The notes under the pieces: generated by a model | What the model was told of the DNA's origin: nothing | The model's input: only the letters and a program-made list of their open reading frames with translations | Databases searched by the model: none | Assembly (NCBI RefSeq): GCF_002943425.1 | Contig: NZ_PTRA01000001.1 | Coordinates: 3,596,001 to 3,660,000, forward strand | Origin: Siphonobacter curvatus | GTDB lineage: Bacteria; Bacteroidota; Bacteroidia; Cytophagales; Spirosomataceae | DNA length: 64,000 nucleotides | Direction of reading: 5' to 3' | Program-made: the position numbers and the translations under genes | Shown here: positions 1 to 8,879 of the stretch, in pieces | Layout of the letters: every line of letters begins with the position of its first letter | Position numbering within the stretch: position 1 is the first letter of the stretch

Positions 1-2
1 CT

Positions 3-1886
3 ACGTATCGTAATCTGCTCACGCGTATTGGTGTTGCAGGATTTTGTGCGGGGAACATTATGCTCTTTAGTTTTCCGGAGTACCTAGGGCTGGAAGATGA
101 TTCATATAAAGTACTTTTTGGCTGGCTTAGCCTGATTCTGTCGTTACCAGTCGTCTTTTATTCCGGTGGTGGGTACTTTGAATCGGTCTACAAAAGTCTG
201 CGGGCCGGGCGGCTCAACCTGGATTTCCCAATTCTGCTGGGTATTCTCGTCGCCTGGGGACGGAGTGTCTACGAAGTGCTTTTTCTGCAACAGAACGGCT
301 ACTTCGATTCGCTAACGGGCCTGACGTTCTTTTTATTGGCCGGACAATGGTTCCAACAGAAAAGTTACGCCTTCCTTTCCTTCGAACGGGATTACAAATC
401 GTACTTCCCGTTGGCCGTTACGCGGATTAAAAATTTTCTGACGGCTGAGACGGAAAGCATTCCCGTTCAGCAACTTCGTCGGGGCGATCGCATCCGGATT
501 CGGCACGGCGAGCTTATTCCTGCCGATAGTTTGCTGTACCGGGGAACGGGCCTGATTGATTACAGTTTTGTGACGGGAGAAGCCGCTCCCGAATCCAGAA
601 CGGTGGGGGAACTAATCTACGCGGGTGGACGACAACTGGGCGATTCCGTGGAGCTGGAAGTACTGAAAGACGTTTCCCAAAGTTATCTAACCCAGCTTTG
701 GAATCACACGGCTTTTGCCAAAGGTCAGGAAAGTCGGCTGAAATCCTTTGCGGATCAGGTCGGTAAATACTTCACCATTAGCGTACTCACGCTGGCTACG
801 CTGACGGCCCTGTACTGGTACGTGTACGATCCTTCCAAAATCCTCAACGCTTTTACGGCGGTACTCATCATTGCCTGTCCCTGTGCCCTGGCTCTTTCGT
901 ACCCCTTTGCGCTGGGTCACGGTATGCGGATGCTCGGCCAGAAAAAGCTGTATCTGAAAAACGCCGAAGTCATTGAGCACATCGCTCAGTGCGATACGCT
1001 GGTTTTTGACAAAACGGGTACGCTGAGTACGACCGAAGTCAGTCCGATCCAGTATCAGGGCGAACCGCTCACAGCAGCAGAACGCGTGGCTCTGGCTTCG
1101 CTGGTTGAGCATTCCACGCACCCGATTAGTGTAAAACTGCTGGAATATCTCCAGCAATCAACACGAAAACCCGTTACAGGATTCGAAGCCGTAACCGGAA
1201 TGGGGCTTTCCGGCGTCGTCGATACGCACGTATTGAAATTTGGCTCCGCGGCCTGGGTAGGTGCTTTAGACCGGGAAGGTTCCGCTAGCTTTTTCAGTAT
1301 TGATGGGCAGATGAAAGGGGCTTTCCAACTCGTGCACCAGTACCGCGATGGTCTTGATGAAACGCTAACGCAGCTGGCTCATTCCTACGAACTGTACGTT
1401 CTTTCCGGCGATTCTGATACGGAGAAGCGTACGCTCAGTCGCTGGTTTCCCAGTGATCACATGGCCTTCCGGATGAAACCCGAAGACAAACTAGCGTTCA
1501 TCCAAACACTTCAGCAACAGGGTAAAAAGGTCATGATGTTGGGCGACGGGCTCAACGATGCCGGAGCTCTGAAACAGGCTGATGTGGGGATTGCCCTGAC
1601 GGATAATACGCTGCATTTCAGTCCGGCCAGCGATGCCATTTTGGAGGCGTCTCAATTGAAAAACGTAGGACACTTCCTCAAATTCAGTCGTACGGGCCTG
1701 AAAGTCATCCAGTTCAGCTTCCTGATTTCACTGGTCTATAATTTCATCGGCTTAAGCTACGGACTCACGGGTAATCTGGCTCCAATTGTAGCAGCCATTC
1801 TCATGCCCGTCAGCTCAGCCTCCATGCTTTTCATTGCCATTACGGGCATGCACTGGGCAAGGCGGCGGGAATTAGCGAGGGTTTGA
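3..1886 (+). CDS. ccoI: CcoI/FixI-type copper P-type ATPase, 5' end outside the window
   Basis: This is a P1B-type ATPase that most likely delivers copper to the cbb3 oxidase made by the genes downstream. The frame is open from base 3, so the ATG at 60 is internal and the N-terminal metal-binding domain lies outside the window. Visible motifs are the actuator TGEAAPES near 570, the membrane CPC at 876-884, the phosphorylation site DKTGT from 1008 and GDGLND at 1542-1559, followed by two C-terminal membrane segments. The CPC motif marks soft-metal transport. Assignment to CcoI rather than a general copper exporter rests on the nearby ccoS-ccoH genes. No frame damage is seen. Confidence 0.88.
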   Translation, partial: TYRNLLTRIGVAGFCAGNIMLFSFPEYLGLEDDSYKVLFGWLSLILSLPVVFYSGGGYFESVYKSLRAGRLNLDFPILLGILVAWGRSVYEVLFLQQNGYFDSLTGLTFFLLAGQWFQQKSYAFLSFERDYKSYFPLAVTRIKNFLTAETESIPVQQLRRGDRIRIRHGELIPADSLLYRGTGLIDYSFVTGEAAPESRTVGELIYAGGRQLGDSVELEVLKDVSQSYLTQLWNHTAFAKGQESRLKSFADQVGKYFTISVLTLATLTALYWYVYDPSKILNAFTAVLIIACPCALALSYPFALGHGMRMLGQKKLYLKNAEVIEHIAQCDTLVFDKTGTLSTTEVSPIQYQGEPLTAAERVALASLVEHSTHPISVKLLEYLQQSTRKPVTGFEAVTGMGLSGVVDTHVLKFGSAAWVGALDREGSASFFSIDGQMKGAFQLVHQYRDGLDETLTQLAHSYELYVLSGDSDTEKRTLSRWFPSDHMAFRMKPEDKLAFIQTLQQQGKKVMMLGDGLNDAGALKQADVGIALTDNTLHFSPASDAILEASQLKNVGHFLKFSRTGLKVIQFSFLISLVYNFIGLSYGLTGNLAPIVAAILMPVSSASMLFIAITGMHWARRRELARV

Positions 1887-2142
1887 GATTGGATCGTGGT
1901 TTTGAAGTTGGATAAAGGTTTAACGTAGGTTGACTGTCTCTGGAAGCATTTGACAGGCTAAATCGATAAGGCTTAGGAGTTTCTACGTCTTCAAAGCTTC
2001 AGGAGATGGCTTTTCAAGGATTCTAACCCCAAACTAACTTAAACCTTAAACCCGCTCAAACTTAACACTCCTTCAAACCTCCTGAAACCCGCTCAAACCC
2101 AACCCTACCCCATTAAATACTTTCACACTACAACACCTTTCC
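1887..2142. repeat. Low-complexity intergenic stretch, G/T-rich then A/C-rich
   Basis: The first about 60 bases after the ATPase stop are rich in G and T with many GTTT and GGTT words. The last about 100 bases before the desaturase start are rich in A and C with repeated AAACC and CTCAAAC words. The two halves are only partly complementary, for example taaaggttta against taaacctta. It resembles the better paired arms at 8469-8564, 8753-8860 and 61671-61889. No reading frame is supported. Confidence 0.45.
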
Positions 2143-2889
2143 ATGTACATTCTGATTTTCTTTCTGGCTCACTGGTATCTTTCCCTGTTTTCACAAACGT
2201 TTTTCTTGCATCGTTACGCGGCTCACCAGATGTTTACGATGTCGAAGGGTTGGGAGCGATTTTTCTACTTTTTCACCTGGGTTACGCAGGGTTCGAGTTT
2301 CCTGAGTCCGTACGCGTACGGGGTCATGCACCGACTCCACCACGCTTTTGCCGATACCGAGAATGATCCGCATTCGCCCAGCTTTTCGGACAACGCCTTC
2401 GATATGATGTGGAAGACCAAGAATATCTACAACCGCATTTTGAAGCATAAAGAAAACGTAGATCCGAAGTACTTCAAGAACGTTCCGTACTGGGGCTTTA
2501 TGGAGAAGATTGGCGATAACTGGCTCTCGCGTATCGGCTGGGGTACGGCGTATACGCTATTTTACATACATTACGCGACTAGCCCCTGGATGTATTTACT
2601 GTTACCAATCCACTATCTGATGGGACCGGTACACGGCGTAATTATCAACTGGTTTGCTCACAAATACGGGTATACAAATTTCAAAGTGAATGATACGGCG
2701 AAGAACCTATTGCCTTTTGACTTTCTGATGATGGGCGAATCGTACCACAACAATCACCACAAGCTGGGTGGACGGGCGAATTTTGGTGTACGCTGGTTTG
2801 AATTCGATCCGACGTATCCGTTTATTCTGCTGTTCAATAGCTTAGGAATTCTGAAGCTGAAGAAGAACAATGATTTGAATTATATGTAG
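2143..2889 (+). CDS. Acyl-CoA/fatty acid desaturase
   Basis: This is a membrane di-iron desaturase that introduces a double bond into a fatty acyl chain, probably delta-9-like, using oxygen. All three histidine boxes are present: HRYAAH (His23, His28), HRLHH (His63, His66, His67) and HNNHH (His202, His205, His206), with an extra His173 in a typical position. Hydrophobic stretches between the boxes fit the family's membrane hairpins. At 248 residues it is a short bacterial form without a cytochrome b5 domain. It sits alone between ccoI and a convergent catalase. An oxygen-consuming enzyme next to oxidase genes is plausible but may be chance. The exact substrate cannot be read from the sequence. 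Confidence 0.85.
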   Translation: MYILIFFLAHWYLSLFSQTFFLHRYAAHQMFTMSKGWERFFYFFTWVTQGSSFLSPYAYGVMHRLHHAFADTENDPHSPSFSDNAFDMMWKTKNIYNRILKHKENVDPKYFKNVPYWGFMEKIGDNWLSRIGWGTAYTLFYIHYATSPWMYLLLPIHYLMGPVHGVIINWFAHKYGYTNFKVNDTAKNLLPFDFLMMGESYHNNHHKLGGRANFGVRWFEFDPTYPFILLFNSLGILKLKKNNDLNYM

Positions 2890-2923
2890 ACCCAGGATTT
2901 GACTTGCAGGCTGTTAAAAAACA

Positions 2924-2967
2924 AATCGAGTTTACGAATCTTTCTGACAAGATTCGTAAACTCGATT
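2924..2967. terminator. Bidirectional terminator hairpin between convergent genes
   Basis: A perfect 19-bp inverted repeat (arms 2924-2942 and 2949-2967) encloses the 6-base loop TCTGAC. It lies between the ends of the plus-strand desaturase and the minus-strand catalase. An A-run just left of it (2916-2921) gives a U-tail for minus-strand transcripts. Confidence 0.75.
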
Positions 2968-3002
2968 CTGGGTCGGAACTCATAGCAATTGATTCGATCC
3001 GA

Positions 3003-4610
3003 TTAATACGGCTTCGACTCGTGACTTTCTTCTTGAGCCTGTTTGACAGCATCTTTTGAAGAAGTACTGCCAATCGGACCTTTCTGAATATTCATACTAG
3101 CGGCAGCTTTCAGACCGTCGGCTACGCGTTGACCGTACTCCGAATCGCATTGCGTGAACAGATCAATCATCCGGTCCTGGATTTCCTTCTTGGCCGGAGC
3201 CAGCGTATTAACCAGATTGGTGATCAGATCGTCGCGTTCCCAGTCCTCAAAGGTCCGGTAGCGTTCGCCCGCCTGAGCGAAGTTGTTCTGACGGTCAATT
3301 TTCTGCCGTACCAGTTTCGCAGCGTAATAAGGTTCGTAATCCTTACCGGCTTTAGGAGCTTCCTGTAGACCATTCATCACCGAAGGCTCATAGTTTACGT
3401 GCGGATTTCCACCTTCGGGTACGTCCACGTGATAGGCCATTTGTCCATCCCGCTGATTCGTAGCCACGTGTGTTTTAGGAGCATTGATGGGCAGTTGCAG
3501 GTAGTTGCTACCGATGCGGTACCGTTGCGTATCCGAGTACGAGAAGGTACGGCCTTGAAGCATCTTGTCATCGGAAAAGTCGAGGCCGTCTACCAGTACT
3601 CCGGTACCAAAGGCCGACTGTTCTACTTCGGCGAAGTAATTTTCCGGGTTACGGTTCAGCGTCATTTTACCGACGGGCAACCAGGGAAACTGATCCTGCG
3701 GCCAGATTTTAGTATCATCCAGCGGGTCGAAATCAAGTTCCGGATGATCATCGTCACTCATGATTTGCACGAGCAATTCCCATTCGGGATAATTCCCGTC
3801 CTCAATGGCGTCGAACAAATCCTGGGTCGCGTGATTAAAGTTTTTACCCTGAACTTCTTCCGCTTGAGTTTGCGTAAGGTTTTTAATTCCCTGCAGGGGT
3901 TCCCAGTGGTATTTGACGAGTACGGCTTCGCCTTCGGCATTCACCCACTTGTAGGTATTCACGCCCGACCCCTGCATTTGCCGGTAATTAGCCGGAATGC
4001 CGTAGGGCGAGAATAGGAATGTAATCATATGCATCGCCTCGGGCGTACCGCTGATGAAATCAAAAATGCGTTCGCCGTCCTGACGGTTTGTTACGGGATC
4101 GGGTTTGAAAGCATGTACGAGGTCGGGAAATTTCATGGCATCCCGAATGAAGAACACTTTCAGGTTATTTCCGACCAGGTCCCAGTTACCATCTTCGGTA
4201 TAAAACTTGACGGCAAAACCGCGGGGATCCCGCAGCGTTTCAGGCGAATGACCACCGTGAATGACCGAAGAGAATCGGACGAATACGGGGGTTTGTTTTC
4301 CTTTTTGTTGAAATAGCTTCGCTCGGGTATACTTGGAAATGGGCTCGTCCCCTACTCTACCATACGCTTCGAATACGCCATGGGCTCCGGCTCCGCGCGC
4401 GTGCACCACGCGTTCGGGAATGCGTTCGCGGTCAAAGTGGGAGATTTTTTCCAGGAAGTGGTAGTTTTCCATCGTGGCCGGTCCACGATTTCCTACCGTA
4501 CGGATACTCTGATTGTTGGTGACAGGATGACCCTGACGAGTCGTTAGCGTTTTGTCTGAATCAGTGCCATGACTATGGCCATTCTGATTCGTACCGTTTT
4601 CATTGCTCAT
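3003..4610 (-). CDS. katA: Monofunctional heme catalase
   Basis: This catalase breaks hydrogen peroxide into water and oxygen. The 535-residue length fits small-subunit, probably clade 3, catalases with a C-terminal catalase-related domain. The distal His is His70 in [11 protein letters not shown], the distal Asn is near 148 in LVGNN, and the proximal heme ligand is Tyr358 in [10 protein letters not shown]. The first about 40 residues are polar and variable ([11 protein letters not shown]), and no signal peptide is seen, so it is probably cytoplasmic. It is the second gene after an ankyrin protein, 17 bases downstream, so the pair is probably co-transcribed. It ends toward the 2924-2967 hairpin. 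Confidence 0.95.
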   Translation of the reverse strand: MSNENGTNQNGHSHGTDSDKTLTTRQGHPVTNNQSIRTVGNRGPATMENYHFLEKISHFDRERIPERVVHARGAGAHGVFEAYGRVGDEPISKYTRAKLFQQKGKQTPVFVRFSSVIHGGHSPETLRDPRGFAVKFYTEDGNWDLVGNNLKVFFIRDAMKFPDLVHAFKPDPVTNRQDGERIFDFISGTPEAMHMITFLFSPYGIPANYRQMQGSGVNTYKWVNAEGEAVLVKYHWEPLQGIKNLTQTQAEEVQGKNFNHATQDLFDAIEDGNYPEWELLVQIMSDDDHPELDFDPLDDTKIWPQDQFPWLPVGKMTLNRNPENYFAEVEQSAFGTGVLVDGLDFSDDKMLQGRTFSYSDTQRYRIGSNYLQLPINAPKTHVATNQRDGQMAYHVDVPEGGNPHVNYEPSVMNGLQEAPKAGKDYEPYYAAKLVRQKIDRQNNFAQAGERYRTFEDWERDDLITNLVNTLAPAKKEIQDRMIDLFTQCDSEYGQRVADGLKAAASMNIQKGPIGSTSSKDAVKQAQEESHESKPY

Positions 4611-4627
4611 AGGTAACTGATATTTGG

Positions 4628-5113
4628 TTATGAATTAGAGGATTTCTGGGCTTGTAAGGCAGCCACCAGGATTTCGTAGCTTTCAGCATTTTCCTGGACC
4701 ATGGCATAATCAATCGGGTTTTTCCCGAAACGGTCTTTTCGTAAGGGATCGGCCCCGTGTTGTAACAGTAATTCGACTAATGGTTTATGATTGAATGTTG
4801 CCGCAAACGTCAGAGCCGTAGCTCCATTCCCATTAGTGGTATCTACCGCTGCTCCGTGCTCAAGCAGTAATTGGGCTATTTCAGTGTACCCTTTAAAACA
4901 AGCTCCCATCAAGGGCGTATTGCCCATGGCATCCTGAGCATCCGGATTCGCCTGCGCTTCGAGTAAGAGCCGGACCGCTTCCGGATGGTTGTAATACCCC
5001 GCAATAATCAATGGCGTACTGCCGCGGGCATCGACTACGTCAGGGTGCAACGTTTCCAGTTCTTGCTCCAGGGCTTCGAGGTTGTTTTGCCGGGCGGCTT
5101 CAAAAATGTCCAT
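4628..5113 (-). CDS. Ankyrin-repeat protein paired with catalase
   Basis: This 161-residue protein is almost entirely four ankyrin repeats, seen as recurring units such as [20 protein letters not shown] and [20 protein letters not shown]. It has no signal peptide. It is transcribed just ahead of the catalase gene. In Pseudomonas and Campylobacter, small ankyrin proteins beside catalase genes (for example AnkB with KatB) are needed for full catalase activity. A role as a partner or heme-loading factor for the catalase is therefore likely but is inferred from context. Confidence 0.85.
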   Translation of the reverse strand: MDIFEAARQNNLEALEQELETLHPDVVDARGSTPLIIAGYYNHPEAVRLLLEAQANPDAQDAMGNTPLMGACFKGYTEIAQLLLEHGAAVDTTNGNGATALTFAATFNHKPLVELLLQHGADPLRKDRFGKNPIDYAMVQENAESYEILVAALQAQKSSNS

Positions 5114-5147
5114 AGCTTACTCGTCGGGATCGGTTAAATAGAGGGTA

Positions 5148-5163
5148 ATCTAATCGTTTAGAT
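5148..5163 (-). promoter_or_regulatory. Palindrome upstream of the ankyrin-catalase operon
   Basis: The sequence ATCTAATCGTTTAGAT is a perfect 6-bp dyad with a 4-base centre. It lies 35 bases before the ankyrin start. It could be a repressor site for peroxide or metal response, but it matches no consensus I can name with confidence. Confidence 0.35.
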
Positions 5164-5338
5164 CCTGCCAAGATAGAAATTTGAGAACAAAAATGGCCCT
5201 GTAACCCGCAAAGCTTTAAGCTACAAGTATTGCCTAGGCAAACGACCTTTTATTCCTCTTTTCATTCTTGAAAGGAGTAGAGAGTAAATCAATAATCGTG
5301 CCATTCATAAAACTTGATCAGCTTTGTTTATCAGTTAA

Positions 5339-5557
5339 TTAGTTAGGTTTATAATCTTCGTAAAATTGCTCATCAAAGGTATGACCGCTCGGAACGCCGT
5401 ATTTTAAAATTCGGTACGCCATCCAGCCCACGACTACGGGAGACAGCAACCAGAGCGTGGCGACTACGGGCGTGGAAAGCCAACCCATGTTAGCCCCGAC
5501 CGTATAAACCAGTAAGTACAGGGTTGCAAAAAATATTGGGAAACGAACGTTTTTCAT
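5339..5557 (-). CDS. Small two-helix membrane protein, unknown function
   Basis: The 72-residue product has two predicted membrane segments (about residues 8-24 and 28-48, VATLWLLSPVVVGWMAYRIL) and a polar acidic tail ending EQFYEDYKPN. I do not recognise a named family. It is divergent from the truncated hemoglobin gene and sits within the oxidative-stress block, so a respiratory or membrane-stress role is possible but unproven. Confidence 0.6.
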   Translation of the reverse strand: MKNVRFPIFFATLYLLVYTVGANMGWLSTPVVATLWLLSPVVVGWMAYRILKYGVPSGHTFDEQFYEDYKPN

Positions 5558-5613
5558 GGCTAAGTTGATTTAACAGTGTTGATTTGATGCTCATCTCTTT
5601 TAAGCACCCTTCG

Positions 5614-6027
5614 ATGGACTCCCCCACAAAAAAGATATTCCTTGATAGCCCCGAAGCCGTTCGGCATCTAGTGGATTCATTCTACGAGAAAGTACAGCAG
5701 GATTCTCTGCTAGCTCCTATTTTCACAGAGGTTGCCCAGGTAGACTGGTCGAAGCATATGCCGAAGATGTACGCGTTCTGGGAAAATTTGCTGCTGGGCA
5801 ATAACACCTACCACGGCCATCCGTTCCGTCCACATTTGATTGTCAATCAGAAACATACGCTAACGATTGAGCACTTCGAACGCTGGTTACAACTGTTTAC
5901 GCAAACACTTTCGGAAAACTTTGAAGGCCCCATGGCCGAGCAGGCCCGCGAGCGGGCGACGCAGATTGCTCTGGTCTGGAACTCCAAATTGGAGTACCTC
6001 AATAACGACTCGTATATGGAACGCTAA
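5614..6027 (+). CDS. Group III truncated hemoglobin
   Basis: This is a 2/2 globin of group III that binds oxygen or nitric oxide with heme. The region FWENLLLGNNTYHGHPF (residues 55-71) is the signature of the group, and His87 in TIEHFERW is the proximal F8 ligand. The ATG at 5614 gives a 137-residue protein of normal length. An earlier ATG at 5587 in the same frame would add nine residues but leaves only 29 bases from the divergent gene. Globins of this kind often travel with cbb3 oxidase genes, and here ccoS follows after a terminator. It may protect the oxidase from NO, which is inference. Confidence 0.88.
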   Translation: MDSPTKKIFLDSPEAVRHLVDSFYEKVQQDSLLAPIFTEVAQVDWSKHMPKMYAFWENLLLGNNTYHGHPFRPHLIVNQKHTLTIEHFERWLQLFTQTLSENFEGPMAEQARERATQIALVWNSKLEYLNNDSYMER

Positions 6028-6053
6028 GCCCGGCGATTTCCCTTCCTCCTTCG

Positions 6054-6080
6054 AAAATCACCCCAAAGGGTGATTTTTGT
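6054..6080 (+). terminator. Rho-independent terminator after the globin
   Basis: Arms AAAATCACCC (6054-6063) and GGGTGATTTT (6068-6077) form a perfect 10-bp stem with loop CAAA and a continuing T. It separates the globin transcript from ccoS. Confidence 0.8.
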
Positions 6081-6133
6081 CATTTCTATCCCTTCCCATT
6101 ATTCAGACCTTTGGAACTGAAAATCAAAGGTTT

Positions 6134-6277
6134 ATGAATATCATTTTCATTCTCATCGGCATTAGCCTCTTGCTAGCTCTGGGTTTTCTAGGAGCCTTCT
6201 TCTGGGCGATGAAGTCCGGACAAAATGATGACATGTACACGCCGGGCATGCGAGTGCTGCTCGACGACGAGAAATGA
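6134..6277 (+). CDS. ccoS: cbb3 oxidase maturation protein CcoS
   Basis: The 47-residue product has one N-terminal membrane helix (residues 2-26) followed by a short polar tail with GQNDDMYTPG. This is the usual form of CcoS, which is needed for cofactor insertion into the cbb3 oxidase. The frame is open further upstream, to a possible start at 6077, but the ATG at 6134 directly precedes the helix and clears the terminator stem. The oxidase gene begins 25 bases downstream. Confidence 0.88.
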   Translation: MNIIFILIGISLLLALGFLGAFFWAMKSGQNDDMYTPGMRVLLDDEK

Positions 6278-6302
6278 ATTCCCCTAACATCCCTTATCAC
6301 CC

Positions 6303-8462
6303 ATGATTTCCCACGCTGCTTCCCCTGCCCCTCCGACGACGCTCGAACGCTTTGCGTACGACAACCGGGTGGTTAAGGCCTTTTCGATTGCGACTATTGT
6401 GTGGGGACTGATCGGTATGCTGGTAGGCGTAATTGCCGCCACGCAACTGTTTCATCCCGGCATGAACCTGGACAATCAGTACACTACCTTCGGACGAATC
6501 CGGCCCCTGCACACGAATGCCGTCATCTTCGCTTTTGTGGGTAATGCCATTTTTATGGGGGTATACTATTCGCTTCAGCGACTGCTCAAGGCCCGTATGT
6601 TTTCCGATACCCTGAGCTGGATTCACTTCTGGGGCTGGCAACTCATCATCGTATCCGCCGTACTGACCCTTCCCCTGGGTTTTACGACTTCCAAGGAATA
6701 CGCCGAGCTGGAATGGCCCATCGATATTGCCATTACGCTTATTTGGGTGGTATTCGGTATCAACATGTTTGGTACGATCATCAAACGCCGCGAACGTCAC
6801 CTCTACGTAGGGATCTGGTTTTACATCGCCACGTTCGTTACGGTAGCCGTTCTGCACATTATCAACTCGTTTGAAATGCCCGTTAGCTTTCTCAAAAGCT
6901 ACTCCATGTACGCGGGGGTTCAGGATGCACTGGTACAATGGTGGTACGGACACAATGCCGTAGCATTCTTCCTAACGACGCCGTATCTGGGCATGATGTA
7001 CTACTTTCTGCCGAAGATGGCGAATCGTCCGGTTTACAGTTATAAGCTTTCCATTCTTCACTTCTGGTCGCTGATTTTCATCTATATCTGGGCCGGCCCG
7101 CACCACTTGCTGTATACGAGTTTGCCTGACTGGGCTCAGTCGCTGGGTACGGCGTTCTCCATTATGCTGATTGCTCCGTCCTGGGGTGGGATGATCAACG
7201 GTTTGCTTACCCTACGTGGAGCCTGGGATCAGGTTCGGGAAGATGCCCGTCTGAAATTCATGGTGGTCGGTATTACGGCCTACGGGATGGCGACCTTCGA
7301 AGGTCCGCTGCTTTCACTCAAAAACGTAAACGCCATTGGTCACTTCACCGACTGGATCGTGGCTCACGTACACGTGGGGGCTCTGGGCTGGAACGGCTTC
7401 CTGACGTTTGCCATTCTGTACTACATTGTTCCTAAACTCTGGAAAACGGAATTGTATTCGAAACGCATGGTGAATATTCACTTCTGGCTGGGTACGCTCG
7501 GCATCCTGTTCTACGCCGTACCGATGTACATTTCCGGCTTTACGCAGGGCATGATGTGGAAAGAGTTTACACCCGAAGGCACGCTGAAATATCCCGCTTT
7601 CTTGGAAACGACGCTTCAACTGTTGCCTATGCACATGATGCGGGCCGCGGGTGGTGTGATTTACCTGGGCGGTGCCATCCTGATGGCGTTCAACCTCTTC
7701 AAAACGATGGCCCAAGGTAGCTTCCAGGCCAATGAAGCGGCTGAAGCTCCGGCTCTTACCCCTGAGTACGTAGCTACGGGTGGTGACACCTACTGGCACC
7801 GCGTCCTCGAACGTCGCCCCATGCAACTGCTGGCCGGCTCGCTGATCGTGATTCTGATTGGTACGGTACTGGAAATCATCCCAACATTTACGGTTGAATC
7901 GAACGTAGAAACCATTGCTGCGGTACAACCCTATACACCGCTGGAATTGCAGGGTCGGGATTTGTACATCCGTGAAGGCTGTAATAACTGCCACAGTCAG
8001 ATGGTACGGCCCTTCCGCTCGGAAACGGAGCGATACGGAGAATACTCGAAAGCGGGTGAGTTCGTATATGACCACCCGTTCTTATGGGGATCGAAGCGTA
8101 CGGGTCCGGATTTACACCGCGAAGGATTCAAGTATCCCGACTCCTGGCACTATCACCACATGAATGATCCGACGACTATGTCTCCCGGTTCCATCATGCC
8201 GCCGTACCCCTGGTTACTGACCCAGAAGCTGGATAACAGTCAGCTGGAAGCGAAGCTGAAAACGATGCAATCGCTGGGCGTTCCCTACGATGATTACGCC
8301 ATCAGCGACGCTCAGGCGAATGCCCAACAACAGGCCGAAGCCATTACCACCCGCCTGAAAGCCGAGGGAATCAAGATTCAGTCCGACAAAGAAATTATTG
8401 CCCTGATTGCGTACCTGCAACGACTCGGTACGGATATTAAAAACGCTCAGGCCGCTAAATAG
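6303..8462 (+). CDS. ccoNO: Fused cbb3 cytochrome oxidase subunits I and II (CcoN-CcoO)
   Basis: One 719-residue chain holds both core subunits of the high-affinity cbb3 oxidase. Residues 1 to about 480 are CcoN, a membrane domain of about twelve helices with heme and CuB ligands in HTNAVIF, WWYGHNAVAFF, AGPHHLLYT and AHVHVGALGWNG. After one more helix near 520 comes CcoO, a membrane-anchored cytochrome c with CNNCH at about 560 and an axial Met in SIMPPYPW near 633. CcoN and CcoO are separate proteins in proteobacteria; the fusion is common in Bacteroidota. Short gaps link it to ccoQ and ccoP. It reduces oxygen to water and pumps protons. Confidence 0.96.
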   Translation: MISHAASPAPPTTLERFAYDNRVVKAFSIATIVWGLIGMLVGVIAATQLFHPGMNLDNQYTTFGRIRPLHTNAVIFAFVGNAIFMGVYYSLQRLLKARMFSDTLSWIHFWGWQLIIVSAVLTLPLGFTTSKEYAELEWPIDIAITLIWVVFGINMFGTIIKRRERHLYVGIWFYIATFVTVAVLHIINSFEMPVSFLKSYSMYAGVQDALVQWWYGHNAVAFFLTTPYLGMMYYFLPKMANRPVYSYKLSILHFWSLIFIYIWAGPHHLLYTSLPDWAQSLGTAFSIMLIAPSWGGMINGLLTLRGAWDQVREDARLKFMVVGITAYGMATFEGPLLSLKNVNAIGHFTDWIVAHVHVGALGWNGFLTFAILYYIVPKLWKTELYSKRMVNIHFWLGTLGILFYAVPMYISGFTQGMMWKEFTPEGTLKYPAFLETTLQLLPMHMMRAAGGVIYLGGAILMAFNLFKTMAQGSFQANEAAEAPALTPEYVATGGDTYWHRVLERRPMQLLAGSLIVILIGTVLEIIPTFTVESNVETIAAVQPYTPLELQGRDLYIREGCNNCHSQMVRPFRSETERYGEYSKAGEFVYDHPFLWGSKRTGPDLHREGFKYPDSWHYHHMNDPTTMSPGSIMPPYPWLLTQKLDNSQLEAKLKTMQSLGVPYDDYAISDAQANAQQQAEAITTRLKAEGIKIQSDKEIIALIAYLQRLGTDIKNAQAAK

Positions 8463-8468
8463 ACCTTG

Positions 8469-8564
8469 GTTGGAGGTTGTTTGTTGCTGGTTCGTAGTTC
8501 AACACTTCATCAACAAACCATTACCGGGGACCGCCATCCCTACCAACAACGAACAACCTCCAAC
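8469..8564. repeat. Imperfect long inverted repeat between ccoNO and ccoQ
   Basis: Arms 8469-8490 and 8543-8564 match at 20 of 22 positions and are separated by 52 bases. The left arm is G/T-rich (GTTGGAGGTTGTTTG) and the right arm is A/C-rich. It fills the gap between two oxidase genes and could set relative expression or stabilise mRNA. Function is unknown. Confidence 0.7.
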
Positions 8565-8587
8565 TAAAACTAACAATCAAACCAACC

Positions 8588-8746
8588 ATGTTTCGCAACC
8601 TTGTTACCCAACTTCAGGGAGCCGATTTCTACATGATTTCCTCGCTTCTGATTTTCGTTGCCTTCTTTGTCACGGTGAGTTTGTTCGCGTTACTGACGGA
8701 TAAAAATCACCTTCAGGAAATGAGCAAAATGCCTTTGGAGAAATAA
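8588..8746 (+). CDS. ccoQ: CcoQ-like small oxidase subunit
   Basis: A 52-codon reading frame begins ATG TTT CGC AAC and ends TAA at 8744. The product has one membrane helix (about residues 16-37, SSLLIFVAFFVTVSLFALL) and a short polar tail ending KMPLEK. Size, topology and position between ccoNO and ccoP match CcoQ, which stabilises the cbb3 complex. Sequence conservation in CcoQ is low, so the call depends partly on position. Confidence 0.8.
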   Translation: MFRNLVTQLQGADFYMISSLLIFVAFFVTVSLFALLTDKNHLQEMSKMPLEK

Positions 8747-8752
8747 GCTTCT

Positions 8753-8860
8753 CAGTTTACAGTTGTCGGTTTACCGTTTTCAGTTTCGTAAACCTAGGGC
8801 TGGTTTCGTCGTACCCGTTTGAACTAACCTCATCAACTGAAAACGGTGAACTGTAAACTG
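8753..8860. repeat. Long inverted repeat between ccoQ and ccoP
   Basis: Left arm CAGTTTACAGTT (8753-8764) plus ACCGTTTTCAGTT (8773-8785) pairs with 8835-8860, leaving an 8-base bulge in the left arm. The paired length is about 25 bp around a 49-base loop. Like the 8469 repeat, it is G/T-rich on the left and A/C-rich on the right. Confidence 0.72.
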
Positions 8861-8879
8861 TCTTTTAATCCCTACTTTC

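Noticed and set aside
687-1157. 156-codon minus-strand frame inside the copper ATPase
   Set aside because: It is antisense to conserved ATPase motifs and has no recognisable features.
6107-6131. ACCTTTG/CAAAGGT pair before ccoS as an Fnr site
   Set aside because: The spacing (TTGGA to ATCAA over 17 bases) does not fit the TTGAT-N4-ATCAA pattern; only a weak dyad remains.
7314-8075. 253-codon minus-strand frame inside ccoNO
   Set aside because: Antisense shadow of a well conserved oxidase gene, with biased composition and no start context.
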